A program made the translations under genes and the position numbers. This document shows, piece by piece, positions 55,145 through 64,000 of a stretch of DNA of 64,000 nt (positions are counted from its first letter, which is position 1; each line of letters starts with the position of its first letter). This stretch comes from JALORV01 sp963712485. Its GTDB lineage: Bacteria; Pseudomonadota; Gammaproteobacteria; Burkholderiales; Burkholderiaceae_F. Where the stretch lies: the NCBI GenBank assembly GCA_963712485.1, contig CAVQID010000019.1, forward strand, positions 248,001 through 312,000, written 5' to 3'. The notes under the pieces were generated by a model. That model searched no databases. It saw only the letters and a program-made list of their open reading frames with translations, and was not told where the DNA came from.

Positions 55145-56044
55145 TCAGGAGCGCGGACCCGCCGTCGGGTCCGCAGGAACGGCGGCGCGGCTGTGGGCGA
55201 TCAGAACGGTGGAAATCACTCCACTCGAAATGATGACGGCGATGCCGATCCAGCCGCCGACCGGAATGCGATCGCCGAAGGCGGCGATTCCGATCAGCGA
55301 GGCCGCAACCACGGCGACAAACTGAAGGTTGGCCACGACCAGCGTGTGACCGTACGCGTACGCCCGCGTCATGGCGAGCTGTGCCAGCGTGGCCGTGATG
55401 CCGACACCAACCAGCAGCAGCACGCCGCGCAGATCGTGCGATGAAAATCCCCTGGCGACGGTGCCGACGAAGCCCAACAGCGTGCCGGATACGGTGAAGT
55501 AGAACACGGTGCGCCATTCGGGCTCGCCGAGCCGGCCGAGCGTGCGCACATACCAGTACGCGATGGCGGACAGCACGCCCGATATGAGTCCCGCCGCCGA
55601 TGCGATGACCTCGTCGCCCGAATAGTTCGGTTGCAGCAGCAGCACCACGCCCACAAAGCCGAAGGCGATGGCAGCGACGAGACGCCAGTCCACGCGGTCG
55701 CCGGCACGCATCGCGGCCCCGGCGGCCAGTGCGGCCAGGAACAGCGGCGAGGTGTAATTGAGCGTCATCGCGGTGCCGAGCGGCAACGCACCGGTCGCGT
55801 AGAACCACAGCGCCAGCGCAGCGGTGCCGACCACGCCGCGGGCGAGATGCGTTTTCGCCACCGGTGTCGCCAGCGACGTCCGGCGCCAGCGCACGAACAA
55901 ATAAAGCGCGATCATTCCGATCAGCGAGCGATAAAAGACAATCTCCATCACGCCGTATTGCTGGATCGCCACTTTAACCATGGCACCCATGATGGAAAAC
56001 AGCACGGCCGCAAACACCATCCAGAGCGCACTCATCGCGCGCAT
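55145..56044 (-). CDS. EamA/DMT-family transporter
   Basis: A 299-residue inner-membrane protein with ten hydrophobic helices and the duplicated EamA layout (LWMVFAAVLFSIMGAMVKVA at the start; GVLLLVGVGITATLAQLAM in the second half). Likely an amino-acid or metabolite exporter. A second ATG at 56035 is possible. Its gap to the sulfurtransferase suggests co-transcription; a link with sulfur compounds is only a guess. Confidence 0.88.
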   Translation of the reverse strand: MRAMSALWMVFAAVLFSIMGAMVKVAIQQYGVMEIVFYRSLIGMIALYLFVRWRRTSLATPVAKTHLARGVVGTAALALWFYATGALPLGTAMTLNYTSPLFLAALAAGAAMRAGDRVDWRLVAAIAFGFVGVVLLLQPNYSGDEVIASAAGLISGVLSAIAYWYVRTLGRLGEPEWRTVFYFTVSGTLLGFVGTVARGFSSHDLRGVLLLVGVGITATLAQLAMTRAYAYGHTLVVANLQFVAVVAASLIGIAAFGDRIPVGGWIGIAVIISSGVISTVLIAHSRAAVPADPTAGPRS

Positions 56045-56138
56045 TCTAGTTGCCGGTGTCTTTGGTCCCTGCGGCGGGGTGTCCGGTACGCTGCACTAGA
56101 ATCGCGACTCGTTTCACTCGAGACCCGTTGCCCACCTG

Positions 56139-56387
56139 ATGTCATCCGAGCCGGCCGCTGTCGCGGCAAATTTCGAGCAGGCGCTTGACGAGCTTGATGC
56201 GCTGGTACGCCGCATGGAGTCCGGCGAACTCACGCTCGACGAGTCGATCGCCGCGTACCGGCGTGGCGCCGAGCTTGCGCGCTACTGCCAGGCGCGCCTG
56301 GCGCAGGCCGAGCTCGACATCAAACAACTCGAAGGCGATCTGCTGAAGCCGCTCAACGCCGCGGACCTCAAGGGCGGAGACGCATGA
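56139..56387 (+). CDS. xseB: Exodeoxyribonuclease VII small subunit
   Basis: An 82-residue partner of XseA in single-strand DNA degradation. FEQALDELDALVRRMESGEL and LTLDESIAAYRRGAELARYC are family marks. The stop overlaps the ispA start (ATGA). Part of the conserved xseB-ispA-dxs cluster; xseA is elsewhere. Confidence 0.94.
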   Translation: MSSEPAAVAANFEQALDELDALVRRMESGELTLDESIAAYRRGAELARYCQARLAQAELDIKQLEGDLLKPLNAADLKGGDA

Positions 56388-57313
56388 GTTCGGCTGCAGC
56401 AGCCGTTTCGGGCCCGGAGGTGCCGGAAGCTTTTGCGCACTGGATTCGCGACGCGAGCGAACGCTTCGAGGGGGCGGCAGCGGACATGCTGCCGCGGGCC
56501 GATGAAATTCCCGAGCGCCTGCACGAGGCGATGCGCTACGCCGTGCTTGGCGGCGGCAAACACGTGCGGCCTTTGCTGGTTTATGCGGCCGGCGAAGTGA
56601 CTGCGGCCGAGGCCGAGTCGCTCGACCGGGCAGCGCTTGCGGTGGAGTACGTGCACGCGTATTCGCTGGTCCACGACGACCTGCCGTGCATGGACAACGA
56701 CGTGCTTCGCCGGGGCAAGCCGACCGTGCACGTGGCGTTCGACGAGGCCACAGCGATGCTCGCCGGTGATGCGCTGCAGGCGGAGGCATTCAAGGTCATT
56801 GCTGATGGCGCACTGCCCGCGTCGCAGACTGCGTCACTGTTGCGTGAGCTGGCGCACGCGATCGGCACGAAGGGCATGTGCGGTGGACAGGCGATCGACC
56901 TGGCAGCTGTCGGTCGCACCCTGACGCTGGCGCAGCTCGAGCGCATGCATCGAATGAAGACCGGTGCGCTGCTGCGCGCCGCCGTGCTGATGGGGGCACT
57001 CTCGGGCCAGTCGGCGATGCTGACCGAGTCGACACGCGAAGCGCTTTCCCGCTACGGCGATGCGATCGGACTCGCGTTTCAGGTGGTGGACGACGTCCTC
57101 GACGTCGAAGCGAGTACCGATACGCTCGGCAAGACCGCGGGCAAGGATGCGGCCCAGAGCAAGCCGACCTATGTGTCGGCGATGGGCCTGGAGGCGGCGC
57201 GCGCCCATAGCCTGCGGCTGCGCGCGCAGGCGCTCGAGGCCATCGCCACGCTCGGACCGCGCGCGACCCGGCTGCGCGATCTAGCCGATCTCATTGTCTG
57301 CCGCACGCACTAG
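56384..57313 (+). CDS. ispA: Farnesyl diphosphate synthase (short-chain polyprenyl synthase)
   Basis: Elongates DMAPP with IPP to farnesyl diphosphate in isoprenoid synthesis. First Asp-rich motif LVHDDLPCMDND (~95-106), second QVVDDVLDVEAST (~235-247), and GGKHVRPLLVYAAG near the start. 309 residues. Directly followed by dxs, 18 bases downstream. Confidence 0.95.
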   Translation: MSSAAAAVSGPEVPEAFAHWIRDASERFEGAAADMLPRADEIPERLHEAMRYAVLGGGKHVRPLLVYAAGEVTAAEAESLDRAALAVEYVHAYSLVHDDLPCMDNDVLRRGKPTVHVAFDEATAMLAGDALQAEAFKVIADGALPASQTASLLRELAHAIGTKGMCGGQAIDLAAVGRTLTLAQLERMHRMKTGALLRAAVLMGALSGQSAMLTESTREALSRYGDAIGLAFQVVDDVLDVEASTDTLGKTAGKDAAQSKPTYVSAMGLEAARAHSLRLRAQALEAIATLGPRATRLRDLADLIVCRTH

Positions 57314-57331
57314 CTGTCATTAAGGCTGCCG

Positions 57332-59227
57332 ATGAGTTCGCTGCTGCAGACGATCGATACCCCAGCCGACCTGCGCCGACTCGAACGCGCGCAGCTCGCG
57401 GCGCTGGCCGACGAACTGCGTGAGTACGTGCTCGAATCGGTTTCCAGGACCGGTGGTCACCTGAGCTCGAACCTCGGCACGGTCGAGCTGACGATCGCGC
57501 TGCACTACGTGTTCAACACGCCGGACGATCGCATCGTCTGGGACGTAGGCCACCAGACCTACGCGCACAAGATACTGACGGGGCGGCGCGAGGCGATGGC
57601 CAGGCTCCGGCAATATGGCGGGATATCGGGCTTTCCGCGGCGTTCGGAAAGCGAGTACGACACTTTCGGCACCGCGCATTCCTCGACGTCGATTTCCGCG
57701 GCACTTGGCATGGCGGTCGCTGCCCGCAACCAGGGGTTGCCGCGACACGCGATCGCCGTCATCGGTGACGGTGCAATGAGCGCAGGGATGGCCTTCGAGG
57801 CGCTCAACAATGCGGGTGTCACCGACAGGATCCGCCTGCTTGTTGTGCTGAACGACAACGACATGTCGATCTCGCCGGCGGTCGGCGGACTGAACCGATA
57901 CCTGGCGCGCCTGATGAGCGGCCGCTTCTACGCGGCCGCCAAGAACGCAGGCAAGCAGGTGCTGAAGAATTTCCCGCCGGTGTTCGAGCTGGCGCGCAAG
58001 CTCGAGGAGCACGCCAAGGGCATGGTCGTGCCCGGCACGCTCTTTGAGGAGTTCGGCCTCAACTACATCGGCCCGATCGATGGCCATGATCTCGCCTCGC
58101 TGATTCCGACGCTGCAGAACTTGAAGGAGCTGGATGGGCCGCAGTTCCTGCACGTCGTCACGCGCAAGGGCCACGGCTACAAGCTCGCCGAGGCCGACCC
58201 GGTCCTGTACCACGGGCCCGGCAAGTTCGATCCGCTCGTCGGCATCACGAAGGTCGCGGCGAGCAAGCCCAGCTACACGCAGATCTTCGGCGACTGGCTC
58301 GTCGATGCCGCCACGGCCGACGCGCGCGTCGTCGGCATTACGCCGGCGATGCGCGAAGGCTCGGGGCTGGTGCGGTTCGAGCAGGAGTTCCCTGATCGCT
58401 ACTTCGATGTCGGCATTGCCGAACAGCATGCGGTGACCTTCGCGGCGGGCCTCGCCTGCGACGGCATGAAGCCGGTGGTCGCGATCTACTCCACGTTCCT
58501 GCAGCGCGCCTACGACCAGCTGATCCACGACGTGGCACTGCAGAATCTTCCGGTGGTGTTTGCGCTGGATCGCGGCGGCATCGTCGGTGCCGATGGCGCC
58601 ACCCACCACGGCGCGTACGACCTGTCGTACCTGCGCTGCATCCCGAACATGGTCGTCATGGCGCCCGCAGACGAAAACGAGTGCCGCCAGATGCTGACGA
58701 CCGCACTCAACTGTGACGGGCCGGCGGCAGTGCGTTATCCGCGCGGAACTGGTCCCGGCGTGCCGATCGAGCAGCACATGAAGCCGCTGCCCGTCGGACG
58801 CGGTGAAGTGCGCCGCACCGGCAAGTCGAGGGCCGATCAGCGCATCGCACTGCTTGCCTTCGGCTCGATGTTGACGCCGGCGCTTGCAGCTGCGGAGGAA
58901 CTCGATGCTACCGTCGCCAACATGCGCTTCGTCAAGCCGCTCGATGCGAAGCTCGTGCAGCAGCTGGCGCGTTCGCACAACGCGCTCGTTACGCTCGAGG
59001 AAAACGCGATCATGGGCGGCGCTGGCAGCGCCGTGCTGGAGGTGCTGGCCGCCCTCGGACTGAACGTGCCGGTGCTGCAACTCGGGCTGCCCGACCGATT
59101 CATCGACCACGGCGACCCGGCCCTGCTGATGAAGGAGTGTGGCCTCGACGCCGCGGGCATCGTGGAGTCGATCCGCGAACGCTTCGGCACCATGGTGCCG
59201 GGGGCGCGCAAGACTCCCGTCATCTGA
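57332..59227 (+). CDS. dxs: 1-deoxy-D-xylulose-5-phosphate synthase
   Basis: First enzyme of the MEP isoprenoid pathway: condenses pyruvate and glyceraldehyde 3-phosphate with TPP. TPP motif GDGAMSAGMAFEALNNAG near residues 146-163; SRTGGHLSSNLGTVELT near residue 35; transketolase C-terminal domain. 631 residues. Functions with ispA just upstream. Confidence 0.97.
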   Translation: MSSLLQTIDTPADLRRLERAQLAALADELREYVLESVSRTGGHLSSNLGTVELTIALHYVFNTPDDRIVWDVGHQTYAHKILTGRREAMARLRQYGGISGFPRRSESEYDTFGTAHSSTSISAALGMAVAARNQGLPRHAIAVIGDGAMSAGMAFEALNNAGVTDRIRLLVVLNDNDMSISPAVGGLNRYLARLMSGRFYAAAKNAGKQVLKNFPPVFELARKLEEHAKGMVVPGTLFEEFGLNYIGPIDGHDLASLIPTLQNLKELDGPQFLHVVTRKGHGYKLAEADPVLYHGPGKFDPLVGITKVAASKPSYTQIFGDWLVDAATADARVVGITPAMREGSGLVRFEQEFPDRYFDVGIAEQHAVTFAAGLACDGMKPVVAIYSTFLQRAYDQLIHDVALQNLPVVFALDRGGIVGADGATHHGAYDLSYLRCIPNMVVMAPADENECRQMLTTALNCDGPAAVRYPRGTGPGVPIEQHMKPLPVGRGEVRRTGKSRADQRIALLAFGSMLTPALAAAEELDATVANMRFVKPLDAKLVQQLARSHNALVTLEENAIMGGAGSAVLEVLAALGLNVPVLQLGLPDRFIDHGDPALLMKECGLDAAGIVESIRERFGTMVPGARKTPVI

Positions 59228-59249
59228 CGCGGCCATTGCGCGCGTCCCG

Positions 59250-59987
59250 ATGAAGCCGATCGCGATCGTGCAGCACGAGGCCGATGTCGGGCCCGGCAAC
59301 TTCGAGCAGCACCTGCGCCGGCGTGGCCGCTCCTACGAGCTGATCCGCGTACATAGGGGCGACGCGATTCCCGATTCGGCCGCGCCCTATGCCGGACTGT
59401 GCTCGCTCGGCGGCAGCATGAGTGTCAACGACAACCTGCCGTGGATCGCTGCAGAGATCGCGTTGTTGCGCGATGCCGATGCGCGTTCGGTACCGGTGAT
59501 CGGGCACTGTCTTGGCGGCCAGCTGCTCGCTCGCGCCTTCGATGCGGCGGTGAACCGGGCGCCGCATCTCGAGCTCGGCTGGGCGCCGGTCGCCGTTGAC
59601 GACGAAACGCTGGCGCGCGACTGGTTCGGCGAGGACGTGGCCGAGGTGGAGCTGTTCCAATGGCACGGTGACGCGTTTGAACTGCCGCAGCGCGCGCGCC
59701 GGGTACTGACGGGTCCGTGGTGTGCCAATCAAGCGTTTGTCATCGAGCGCCCGGGCTACAGCCACATCGGCATGCAGTTTCACATCGAAATGACACCCGA
59801 CCTGGTGCGGACCTGGGCCGCCGATCCGGCTGCGGCGCGCGAGGCGGCGGCCGAACGGCGCAGAACCGGTGGGCCAGCGGTCCAGACACCGGAGGTGATG
59901 GTCGATGGCGTCGAGCGGCGCGCTGCCCGCATGTACCGTGTGGCGGCGCGACTGTACGACCGCTGGCTGCGCGGTGTGCGGGACTGA
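59250..59987 (+). CDS. Class I glutamine amidotransferase (GMP-synthase-like domain)
   Basis: A 245-residue protein with a type-1 amidotransferase triad: nucleophile Cys in VIGHCLGGQLLARAF, and His in GMQFHIEMTP with Glu. LFQWHGDAFELP is typical of the GuaA-like free-standing class. It could act on a peptide or amino-sugar; unlike EgtC (class II), it is not an ergothioneine enzyme. Lies 22 bases after dxs on the same strand. Confidence 0.88.
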   Translation: MKPIAIVQHEADVGPGNFEQHLRRRGRSYELIRVHRGDAIPDSAAPYAGLCSLGGSMSVNDNLPWIAAEIALLRDADARSVPVIGHCLGGQLLARAFDAAVNRAPHLELGWAPVAVDDETLARDWFGEDVAEVELFQWHGDAFELPQRARRVLTGPWCANQAFVIERPGYSHIGMQFHIEMTPDLVRTWAADPAAAREAAAERRRTGGPAVQTPEVMVDGVERRAARMYRVAARLYDRWLRGVRD

Positions 59988-59994
59988 ACTGCGA

Positions 59995-60399
59995 TTACTG
60001 GCGCGAGCGCGCCGGCTTCCAGGTGTCGGCCCAGCGGCCTTGGCCGTACAACTCTTCGACTTTTTTGGCCGGCCGGAACGGGCAGATGCGCTGGTGGATC
60101 GCCGCGAGCAGCATCAACTCGGACATCGCGGCAGGCTCGAGGCTGAGCGTCGGATCCTGGCCGCTCGAGACCTTTTCGAAGTACTGGTTCATCTCCGGGT
60201 AGCCCCAGAGCAGCGTGACAGCCCGTGCAACCGTCGGGTGGCGCTGCTCGAGTACCGAGATGCCGGAATCCGCGGCTGGCATGCGCCTCGGCGCCAGCAC
60301 CGTTAGATCAGTCTCGAGGGCGCGGTCGATGCTGCCGTAGGCGGCGAAACGAGAGATTGGCGTACGCATACCGTGTTTAGGGTAGTCCACTTGTCCCAT
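59995..60399 (-). CDS. Conserved hypothetical protein
   Basis: 134 residues, cytoplasmic and mostly helical (YPEMNQYFEKVSSGQDPTL; SELMLLAAIHQRICPF). No motif is recognised. Similar small proteins occur in Burkholderiales by my memory, but function is unknown. Overlap-free, convergent with the amidotransferase gene by a 7-base gap. Confidence 0.65.
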   Translation of the reverse strand: MGQVDYPKHGMRTPISRFAAYGSIDRALETDLTVLAPRRMPAADSGISVLEQRHPTVARAVTLLWGYPEMNQYFEKVSSGQDPTLSLEPAAMSELMLLAAIHQRICPFRPAKKVEELYGQGRWADTWKPARSRQ

Positions 60400-60586
60400 G
60401 GTCGCAAGCCTTTTTCGGGATCAGCGGCTCGACGCTGCGAGATTGAATCCGGACGAAGCGAACACTAGTCCGCTGCCCGCTGCGCTTCAACGGCAAGGCG
60501 AGTGAGCGGTGTGCGGTCGGCGCCGGGCGGGGTGCACCCGGGACCGAAGCGGGAACGGCGGTCGATCGGGACCGCTGGCCGGTAGG

Positions 60587-61072
60587 TCAGTCGCGGAAGT
60601 TCTCGAACGTCAGTGGCACTTCGGTGACCTTGGCGCGCAGCAACGCAATCGCCTCCTGCAACGTGTCCTTCTTCGGACTCGTCACACGGACCGCATCGCC
60701 CTGGATGCTTGCCGTGACCTTGAGCTTGCTCTCCTTGAGCATCGCAACCATCGACTTGGCCAGCGTAGCGTCGATGCCGTTGCGGACCTTGATCGCCTGC
60801 TTTGCCTTGTCGCCGGAGATCTTCTCCGGCTTGCCCAGATCGAGCAACCGCACATCGACCCCGCGCTTGGCCATTTTGGCGATCAGAACGTCGCGCACCT
60901 GACCCAGCTTGAAGTCGTCGTCGGCGTAGGCGGTGAGTTCGTAGTCCTTGGCCTCGATGCGCGCATCGGATCCCTTGAAATCGAAACGGTTGCTGACTTC
61001 CTTGTTCGCCTGATCCAGCGCGTTTCGCACTTCGACCATGTTGGGTTTGCAGACTGCATCGAATGACGCCAT
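60587..61072 (-). CDS. yajQ: YajQ-family c-di-GMP-binding protein
   Basis: A 161-residue protein made of two ferredoxin-like (alpha/beta) domains. MASFDAVCKPNMVEVRNALD at the start, NRFDFKGSDARIE and QAIKVRNGIDATLAKSMV-type segments identify the family. YajQ proteins bind nucleotide or c-di-GMP and affect virulence and stress in some species. 63 bases from divergent murB. A possible link with the HD-GYP protein of this window is only thematic. Confidence 0.94.
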   Translation of the reverse strand: MASFDAVCKPNMVEVRNALDQANKEVSNRFDFKGSDARIEAKDYELTAYADDDFKLGQVRDVLIAKMAKRGVDVRLLDLGKPEKISGDKAKQAIKVRNGIDATLAKSMVAMLKESKLKVTASIQGDAVRVTSPKKDTLQEAIALLRAKVTEVPLTFENFRD

Positions 61073-61135
61073 CGGATTTCTCCTTGAACGAATCACACGC
61101 GGCGAGAGTCTATGGCACGCCCCTACAATGCCCCG

Positions 61136-62155
61136 ATGCAGGTCATCGTCGAGCGTGATGTCAGCCTCGCACCCTTCAATTCGTTTGCCGTGGAGTCGCG
61201 AGCGGCGCACTTTGCGCGCATCCGCAGCGGACGCCAGCTTGAAGCGCTGCTGTCGGATCCGGCGGTCCGGGAGCTGCCGCGGCTCGTGCTCGGTGGCGGC
61301 AGCAACCTGCTGCTGACACGCGACTTCGATGGACTGGTCGTCAAGATCGAGATCGGCGGTTTCGAGCCACTGGAGCCGGCGTCCGGACAGCAGCTTGTTC
61401 GCGTCGGCGCGGGCGAAAACTGGCACGGCACGGTGCAGCGGTTGCTCGATGAGGATCTGCCGGGACTGGAAAATCTCGCGCTGATCCCCGGCGCGGTCGG
61501 CGCCGCGCCGATTCAGAACATCGGTGCCTACGGCGTCGAACTGGCCGAGCGATTCGAAAGCCTCGAGGCGTATGACACGCTCGCCGCGCAAACCGTGCAA
61601 CTCAACGCGTCGGACTGCCTTTTCGGCTACCGCGACAGCGTTTTCAAGCAGCTGCCCGGGCGCTACGTGGTGCTCAGCGTCACGCTGGCCCTGCCGGCCG
61701 ACTGGCAGGCGGTCGTCGGCTATGCCGACGTCGAAAATGAACTCCGCGCCCGGCAGATTTCCCGGCCGGGGCCACGCGATGTCTTTGACGCAGTGGTCGC
61801 CATCCGCCGCCGCAAGCTCCCCGATCCGTCGGTCATCGGCAACGCCGGCAGCTTCTTCAAGAATCCGATCGTGCCACGGCAGGTACGCAACGAACTGATC
61901 GCCCAGCATCCGTCACTGGTCAGCTACGACATTGGCGGGGGCCGCTACAAGCTCGCCGCAGGCTGGCTGATCGACGCGTGCGGGCTCAAGGGTTACGCCC
62001 GCGGGCGCGCGGCCGTGTACGACAAGCAGGCACTCGTCCTGGTCAATCGCGGTGGCGCGACGGGAGCGGAGATCCTGCAACTGGCGCGCGAAGTGCAGGA
62101 GCGGGTCGAACGAAAGTTCGGCGTCGCACTCGAGCCCGAGCCGATCATCATCTAG
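61136..62155 (+). CDS. murB: UDP-N-acetylmuramate dehydrogenase
   Basis: An FAD enzyme that reduces UDP-GlcNAc-enolpyruvate to UDP-MurNAc in peptidoglycan synthesis. VLGGGSNLLLTRDFDG binds FAD; ALIPGAVGAAPIQNIGAYG follows; catalytic Ser/Tyr in GNAGSFFKNPIV and FGYRDSVFK; type I form of about 339 residues. ATG 61136 is chosen over the upstream ATG 61112 by family length. Confidence 0.95.
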   Translation: MQVIVERDVSLAPFNSFAVESRAAHFARIRSGRQLEALLSDPAVRELPRLVLGGGSNLLLTRDFDGLVVKIEIGGFEPLEPASGQQLVRVGAGENWHGTVQRLLDEDLPGLENLALIPGAVGAAPIQNIGAYGVELAERFESLEAYDTLAAQTVQLNASDCLFGYRDSVFKQLPGRYVVLSVTLALPADWQAVVGYADVENELRARQISRPGPRDVFDAVVAIRRRKLPDPSVIGNAGSFFKNPIVPRQVRNELIAQHPSLVSYDIGGGRYKLAAGWLIDACGLKGYARGRAAVYDKQALVLVNRGGATGAEILQLAREVQERVERKFGVALEPEPIII

Positions 62156-62158
62156 CCG

Positions 62159-62185
62159 AAAAAAAAGGCCCGCTATGGCGGGCCT
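62159..62185. terminator. Hairpin terminator between murB and argG
   Basis: Stem aggcccgc (62166-62173) / gcgggcct (62178-62185), loop tatg, preceded by eight As. On the minus strand this becomes hairpin plus T-run, an intrinsic terminator for argG; it lies just after the murB stop. Confidence 0.8.
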
Positions 62186-62357
62186 GAATTTCATTGCGAA
62201 CACACATCCGTCCCGGCCGCCGGTCGGAGAGCTCGCTTGCGGTGAGGAGAACGCGCAGAGCACCGACGGCCGAGAACGACTCCACTGTCGCACCAAACCG
62301 GCGGCCGTGCACTCATCCAAAAGTATTGTGCTGCATCGACCGGTCGGTGCGAGCCGG

Positions 62358-63698
62358 CTAGTCGCGCTTCGGGTCTTCGGTCAGCTGCGGCAGCGTTGCC
62401 CCCGATGGCGCGGACAACAGGCCGGCCTTGGCGTAGGTGACGAGCTTCTCGCGGGTGTCGGCGATGTCGAGGTTGCGCATCGTCAGCTGCCCGATGCGGT
62501 CCGCGGGCGAGAACACCGACTCGCCCTTTTCCATCGTCAGGCGCTCGGGCTTGTAGGTCAGGTTGGGCGACTCGGTGTTCATGATCGAGTAGTCGTTGCC
62601 GCGCCGCAATTCGATCGTGACTTCCCCGCTGATGGCACGCGCGACCCAGCGCTGCCCGCTTTCGCGCAGCATGATGGCCTGCGGGTCGAACCAGCGACCC
62701 TGATAGAGCAGCCGTCCCAGCTTGCGCCCGTTGTCGCGGTACTGCTCGATCGTGTCCTCGTTGTGGATGCCGGTCAGCAGGCGCTCGTAGGCGATGAACA
62801 GCAGCGCCAGTCCCGGCGCCTCGTAGATGCCGCGACTCTTGGCTTCGATGATGCGGTTTTCGATCTGATCGGACATGCCGAGACCGTGGCGGCCGCCGAT
62901 ACGGTTGGCTTCCAGCATCAGCTCGACCGGATCGGTGTATTCGATGCCATTGAGCGCGACCGGCTGGCCCTCATCGAACCGGACGGTCACGTCCTCGCGC
63001 TTGATCTGCACGTCGTCACGCCAGAACGCAACGCCCATGATCGGCTGCACGATGCGGATGTTGCTGGCGAGGTATTCGAGATCCTTCGCCTCGTGTGTTG
63101 CGCCGAGCATGTTGGAGTCGGTCGAATAGGCCTTCTCGGCCGACATCTTGTAGGCAAAGCCGGCCTGCTTCATGAACTCGGACATCTCGGCGCGGCCACC
63201 GAGTTCGTCGATGAAGGCCTGGTCGAGCCACGGCTTGTAGATCTTCAGCGACGGATTCGCAAGCAGCCCGTAGCGGTAGAAGCGCTCGATGTCGTTGCCC
63301 TTGTACGTGCTGCCGTCGCCCCAGATGTTGACATCGTCCTCCTTCATCGCGGTGACCAGAAGCGTCCCGGTGACCGCGCGGCCGATCGGCGTCGTGTTGA
63401 AGTACGTGAGCCCGGCCGTCGAAATGTGGAAGGCGCCACATTGCAGCGCCATGATCCCTTCGTTCACCAGTTGCGAGCGGCAGTCGACGAGCCGCGCCTT
63501 TTCGGCTCCGTACTCCAGCGCCCGGCGCGGGATCTCGTCGTAGTCGGGCTCGTCAGGCTGGCCGAGATTGGCGGTGTACGCGCACGGGATCGCTCCCTTC
63601 TTGCGCATCCAAAGCAGCGCCGCGCTGGTATCCAGACCGCCGGAAAACGCGATGCCGACCTTCTGGCCAATGGGCAAGTGTTGCAGGATCGTGGACAT
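62358..63698 (-). CDS. argG: Argininosuccinate synthase (long E. coli type)
   Basis: Joins citrulline and aspartate using ATP to argininosuccinate, the penultimate step of arginine synthesis. ATP loop GIAFSGGLDTSAALLWM near residue 18. 446 residues, the long class. It follows argF 34 bases upstream on the same strand, so they form an arginine operon running leftward. Confidence 0.97.
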   Translation of the reverse strand: MSTILQHLPIGQKVGIAFSGGLDTSAALLWMRKKGAIPCAYTANLGQPDEPDYDEIPRRALEYGAEKARLVDCRSQLVNEGIMALQCGAFHISTAGLTYFNTTPIGRAVTGTLLVTAMKEDDVNIWGDGSTYKGNDIERFYRYGLLANPSLKIYKPWLDQAFIDELGGRAEMSEFMKQAGFAYKMSAEKAYSTDSNMLGATHEAKDLEYLASNIRIVQPIMGVAFWRDDVQIKREDVTVRFDEGQPVALNGIEYTDPVELMLEANRIGGRHGLGMSDQIENRIIEAKSRGIYEAPGLALLFIAYERLLTGIHNEDTIEQYRDNGRKLGRLLYQGRWFDPQAIMLRESGQRWVARAISGEVTIELRRGNDYSIMNTESPNLTYKPERLTMEKGESVFSPADRIGQLTMRNLDIADTREKLVTYAKAGLLSAPSGATLPQLTEDPKRD

Positions 63699-63732
63699 GG
63701 AGTTGTTGTGATAGCCGCGGCCGCGGCGTTAG

Positions 63733-64000
63733 CTATTGGACGCTGCGACCCAGCAGCAGGTATTCCATCAGTGCCTTTTGCGCATGGAGCCTGTTTTCAG
63801 CCTCGTCCCATACGACCGATTGCGGGCCGTCAAGGACTGCAGCCGTGACTTCTTCTCCACGATGCGCGGGCAGACAGTGCATGAACAACGCGTCCGCCTG
63901 CGCCTGCCGCATCATGTCCTCGTCGACACACCAGTCGGCAAACGCCTGGCGGCGGGTTTCGTTCTCGGCCTCGTAGCCCATGCTGGTCCAGACGTCGGTC
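63733..64000 (-). CDS. argF: Ornithine carbamoyltransferase, C-terminal part (partial at window edge)
   Basis: The end of the enzyme that makes citrulline from ornithine and carbamoyl phosphate. The ornithine-binding motif FMHCLPAHRGEEV and EAENRLHAQKALMEYLL end are diagnostic. The gene runs off the right edge at 64000, so the start and carbamoyl-phosphate domain are not visible. Operon with argG. Confidence 0.95.
   Translation of the reverse strand, partial: TDVWTSMGYEAENETRRQAFADWCVDEDMMRQAQADALFMHCLPAHRGEEVTAAVLDGPQSVVWDEAENRLHAQKALMEYLLLGRSVQ

Noticed and set aside
57320..59299. Long minus-strand frame of about 660 residues opposite dxs
   Set aside because: It mirrors the conserved dxs gene on the other strand and looks like an artefact of high GC; composition is Arg/His/Gly-rich with no family resemblance.
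59250..59987. Amidotransferase as EgtC of ergothioneine synthesis
   Set aside because: It is a class I enzyme with an internal Cys, whereas EgtC is a class II N-terminal-nucleophile amidohydrolase; the location is also far from egtB/egtD.

Overview
The window is GC-rich chromosomal DNA from a betaproteobacterium, most likely a Burkholderiales member. The evidence is conserved gene order typical of that group (gloB - methyltransferase - rnhA - dnaQ - tRNA-Val; xseB - ispA - dxs), a long E. coli-type argG beside argF, and protein sequences of that flavour. This is inference from gene order and sequence, not from a database search. Many conserved genes in the first 37.4 kb carry single-base frameshifts (2-hydroxyacyl-CoA lyase-like, cti, egtB, a TPR/HD-GYP gene, senC, fabI, mltD, gloB). 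None of the roughly 30 genes after 37.4 kb does, so most breaks look like assembly errors rather than real pseudogenes.

Layout. 0-9.4 kb: a TPP-dependent lyase, a haem-containing fatty-acid cis-trans isomerase (cti), an acetyltransferase, membrane proteins, a dihaem cytochrome c and a DUF418 protein, with several gene-poor stretches. 9.9-12.4 kb: an MCE (Mla-like) lipid-transport operon lacking an ATPase gene. 12.5-15.1 kb: GlsB/YeaQ protein, ABC exporter, MAPEG protein. 15.1-19.6 kb: an AttH lipocalin/FtsX permease/LolD-type ATPase export operon. 19.6-23.8 kb: threonine deaminase, an MGMT-like protein, and convergent egtD and egtB (ergothioneine). 24-26.5 kb: a ribbon-helix-helix protein with a palindromic candidate operator, and a TPR + HD-GYP cyclic-di-GMP phosphodiesterase gene divergent from a short double-glycine-leader peptide gene. 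26.5-31.3 kb: a nucleotidyltransferase-fold gene with a leaderless promoter, then the selenoneine genes senC-senB and the divergent senA, with a small exported protein overlapping the end of senA.

31-37.4 kb: metallophosphoesterase, nitronate monooxygenase, fabI, mltD, gloB. 37.4-45.6 kb: methyltransferase, rnhA, an RND efflux operon sitting between rnhA and dnaQ, an acyl-CoA ligase and tRNA-Val. 45.6-49.4 kb: an accessory patch with a truncated clostripain-like gene, a serine hydrolase and an orphan, truncated contractile-injection tube/hub adaptor gene. 49.4-64 kb: a SLOG-like gene, gltX with tRNA-Ala and tRNA-Glu, a META lipoprotein, dienelactone hydrolase, ZIP transporter, sulfurtransferase, EamA exporter, xseB-ispA-dxs, an amidotransferase, YajQ, murB, argG and partial argF.

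How the genes work together. EgtD makes hercynine, which can feed both EgtB (sulfur, ergothioneine) and SenA (selenium, selenoneine); SenC and SenB supply selenophosphate and the selenosugar. The least-explained element is the pairing of a secreted-type peptide with a TPR-containing c-di-GMP phosphodiesterase, which resembles peptide-sensing TPR systems of Gram-positive bacteria and could be a peptide-controlled c-di-GMP switch. That function is inference.
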